Shown: positions 4,799-5,883 of the stretch, piece after piece
Numbering within the stretch: the stretch's first letter is position 1
How the letters are laid out: every line of letters begins with the position of its first letter
Source of the DNA: Bacteroidota bacterium
GTDB taxonomy: Bacteria > Bacteroidota > Bacteroidia > Flavobacteriales_D > Crocinitomicaceae
Assembly (NCBI GenBank): GCA_018825925.1
Contig: JAHKAT010000194.1
Coordinates: forward strand, 1 to 5,883
Reading direction: 5' to 3'
Length of the DNA: 5,883 nucleotides
Position numbers and translations under genes: made by a program
Notes under the pieces: model-generated
The model's database searches: none
Told to the model about the DNA's origin: nothing
The model's input: the letters and a program-made list of their open reading frames with translations, nothing else

Positions 4799-5883
4799 TT
4801 ACATATTTCTTCTATACTGCCCTCCTACTTCAAAAAGTGCATTTGTAATTTGTCCTAATGAAGCGTATTTACAAGTCTCCATTAATACTTCGAACATATT
4901 ATTATTTTGAATCGCAGCAATTTGAACCTTTTTCAACCACTCCTGTGTTTTGTCCTCATTGCCTTTTTGAAGGTAAGCCAACATTTCAATTTGATATTGC
5001 TTTTCCTCCTCCGTAGCACGAATTACCTCTTTCGGTAAAACAGTTGGTGAACCTTTCGAGCTTAAGAAGGTATTTACACCAATAATTGGAAATTCACCCG
5101 TATGCTTCAAAGTCTCATAATACAACGATTCTTCCTGAATTTTCGAACGTTGATACATGGTTTCCATAGCTCCTAATACACCACCACGCTCCGTAATTCG
5201 GTCAAACTCCGTTAAAACAGCTGCTTCAACTAAATCAGTTAACTCATCTATAATAAACGATCCTTGTAATGGATTTTCATTTTTCGCTAAACCTAACTCT
5301 CTATTAATAATCAACTGAATCGCCATTGCTCTTCTCACCGATTCTTCAGTTGGTGTTGTAATCGCCTCATCGTAGGCATTCGTGTGAAGAGAGTTACAAT
5401 TGTCGTAAATCGCATACAAAGCTTGTAAAGTTGTTCGGATATCGTTAAAATCAATCTCTTGAGCATGTAACGAACGACCAGAAGTTTGAATGTGATATTT
5501 CAACATTTGGGCTCTTGGATTGGCTGCATATTTCTTAGCCATTGCTTTGGCCCAAATTCTTCGTGCAACTCGACCAATTACGGCATATTCTGGGTCAATT
5601 CCATTACTAAAGAAGAAGGATAAATTAGGTCCAAAATCATTGATGTCCATTCCTCGACTCAAGTAATACTCTACATATGTAAAACCATTTGCCAAGGTGA
5701 ACGCTAATTGCGTAATTGGATTGGATCCTGCTTCTGCAATATGATATCCTGAAATTGATACGGAGTAAAAATTTCGAACATTTTTATTGATGAAATATTC
5801 TTGCACATCCCCCATCAAACGCAAAGCAAATTCTGTAGAGAAAATACAAGTGTTTTGAGCTTGGTCTTCTTTCAAAATATCCG
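4799..5883 (-). CDS. icmF: Fused isobutyryl-CoA mutase (IcmF), C-terminal part only
   Basis: Adenosylcobalamin-dependent mutase that interconverts isobutyryl-CoA and n-butyryl-CoA. IcmF fuses a B12-binding domain, a G3E GTPase chaperone (MeaI-like) and the mutase substrate domain; only the last portion of the mutase TIM barrel and the C-terminus are in the window. The frame is open to the right edge: ahead of KEDQAQNTC the bases read D-I-L, so the TTG at 5875 is an internal leucine codon, not a start. Counting that codon as residue 1, recognisable stretches are SISGYHIAEAGSNP (40-53), ANGFTYVEYYLSRG (62-75), QTSGRSLHAQEIDFNDIRTT (130-149), SLHTN with conserved active-site region H164 (162-166), NENPLQGSFIIDELTD (199-214) and the terminal EVGGQYRRNM. 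These fit IcmF better than methylmalonyl-CoA mutase, which has QTSGWSL and different flanks. Full-length relatives have about 1,100 residues. It is the first visible gene of the minus operon; its promoter lies outside. Confidence 0.93.
   Translation of the reverse strand, partial: DILKEDQAQNTCIFSTEFALRLMGDVQEYFINKNVRNFYSVSISGYHIAEAGSNPITQLAFTLANGFTYVEYYLSRGMDINDFGPNLSFFFSNGIDPEYAVIGRVARRIWAKAMAKKYAANPRAQMLKYHIQTSGRSLHAQEIDFNDIRTTLQALYAIYDNCNSLHTNAYDEAITTPTEESVRRAMAIQLIINRELGLAKNENPLQGSFIIDELTDLVEAAVLTEFDRITERGGVLGAMETMYQRSKIQEESLYYETLKHTGEFPIIGVNTFLSSKGSPTVLPKEVIRATEEEKQYQIEMLAYLQKGNEDKTQEWLKKVQIAAIQNNNMFEVLMETCKYASLGQITNALFEVGGQYRRNM

Noticed and set aside
5873..5875. TTG as the start codon of the mutase gene
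   Set aside because: The frame stays open to the edge and reads D-I-L-K-E-D-Q, matching the internal IcmF sequence, so this TTG encodes an internal leucine.

Overview
This AT-rich window looks chromosomal and comes from a member of the Bacteroidota, most likely Flavobacteriia or a close relative. The evidence is a Rho factor with a very long disordered N-terminal insertion, a LytTR response regulator of the Bacteroidota type, DUF4199-like and DUF4924-like proteins (both families largely confined to this phylum), a fused isobutyryl-CoA mutase (IcmF), and start codons that mostly lack a Shine-Dalgarno sequence.

Layout. Plus strand: the 3' part of a LytTR response regulator (1-630, its start lies outside the window), then a 276-nt gap holding the probable rho leader (631-906), then rho (907-2691), followed three bases later by a four-helix membrane protein of the DUF4199 type (2695-3249). 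At 3250-3359 the plus-strand genes meet a convergent minus-strand operon. Between them lies a strong bidirectional hairpin terminator (3292-3327), itself enclosed in a perfect 17-bp inverted repeat (3256-3272 / 3343-3359). The minus-strand operon reads from the right edge leftward: the C-terminal part of IcmF (5883-4799, 5' end outside the window), a small 85-aa protein of unknown function (4797-4540), a Skp/OmpH-like lipoprotein (4529-3936) and a DUF4924-like protein (3911-3360). Gaps of 1, 10 and 24 nt indicate one transcript.

How the genes relate. Rho ends transcription genome-wide; the membrane protein is probably made from the same message by coupled re-initiation. The LytTR regulator would normally work with a membrane histidine kinase encoded next to it, which is not visible here. 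In the minus operon, IcmF interconverts branched and straight acyl-CoAs using B12. The downstream lipoprotein and the two unknown proteins have no obvious metabolic link to it and may be co-transcribed for other reasons.

No mobile element, CRISPR array, tRNA or rRNA was found. Most of the window is ordinary core genome. The points that deserve a second look are the Q/N-rich tract in Rho, a pair of duplicated and mutually complementary segments in the rho leader, and the nested inverted repeats at the convergent junction. I do not see convincing evidence for a wholly new biological system.
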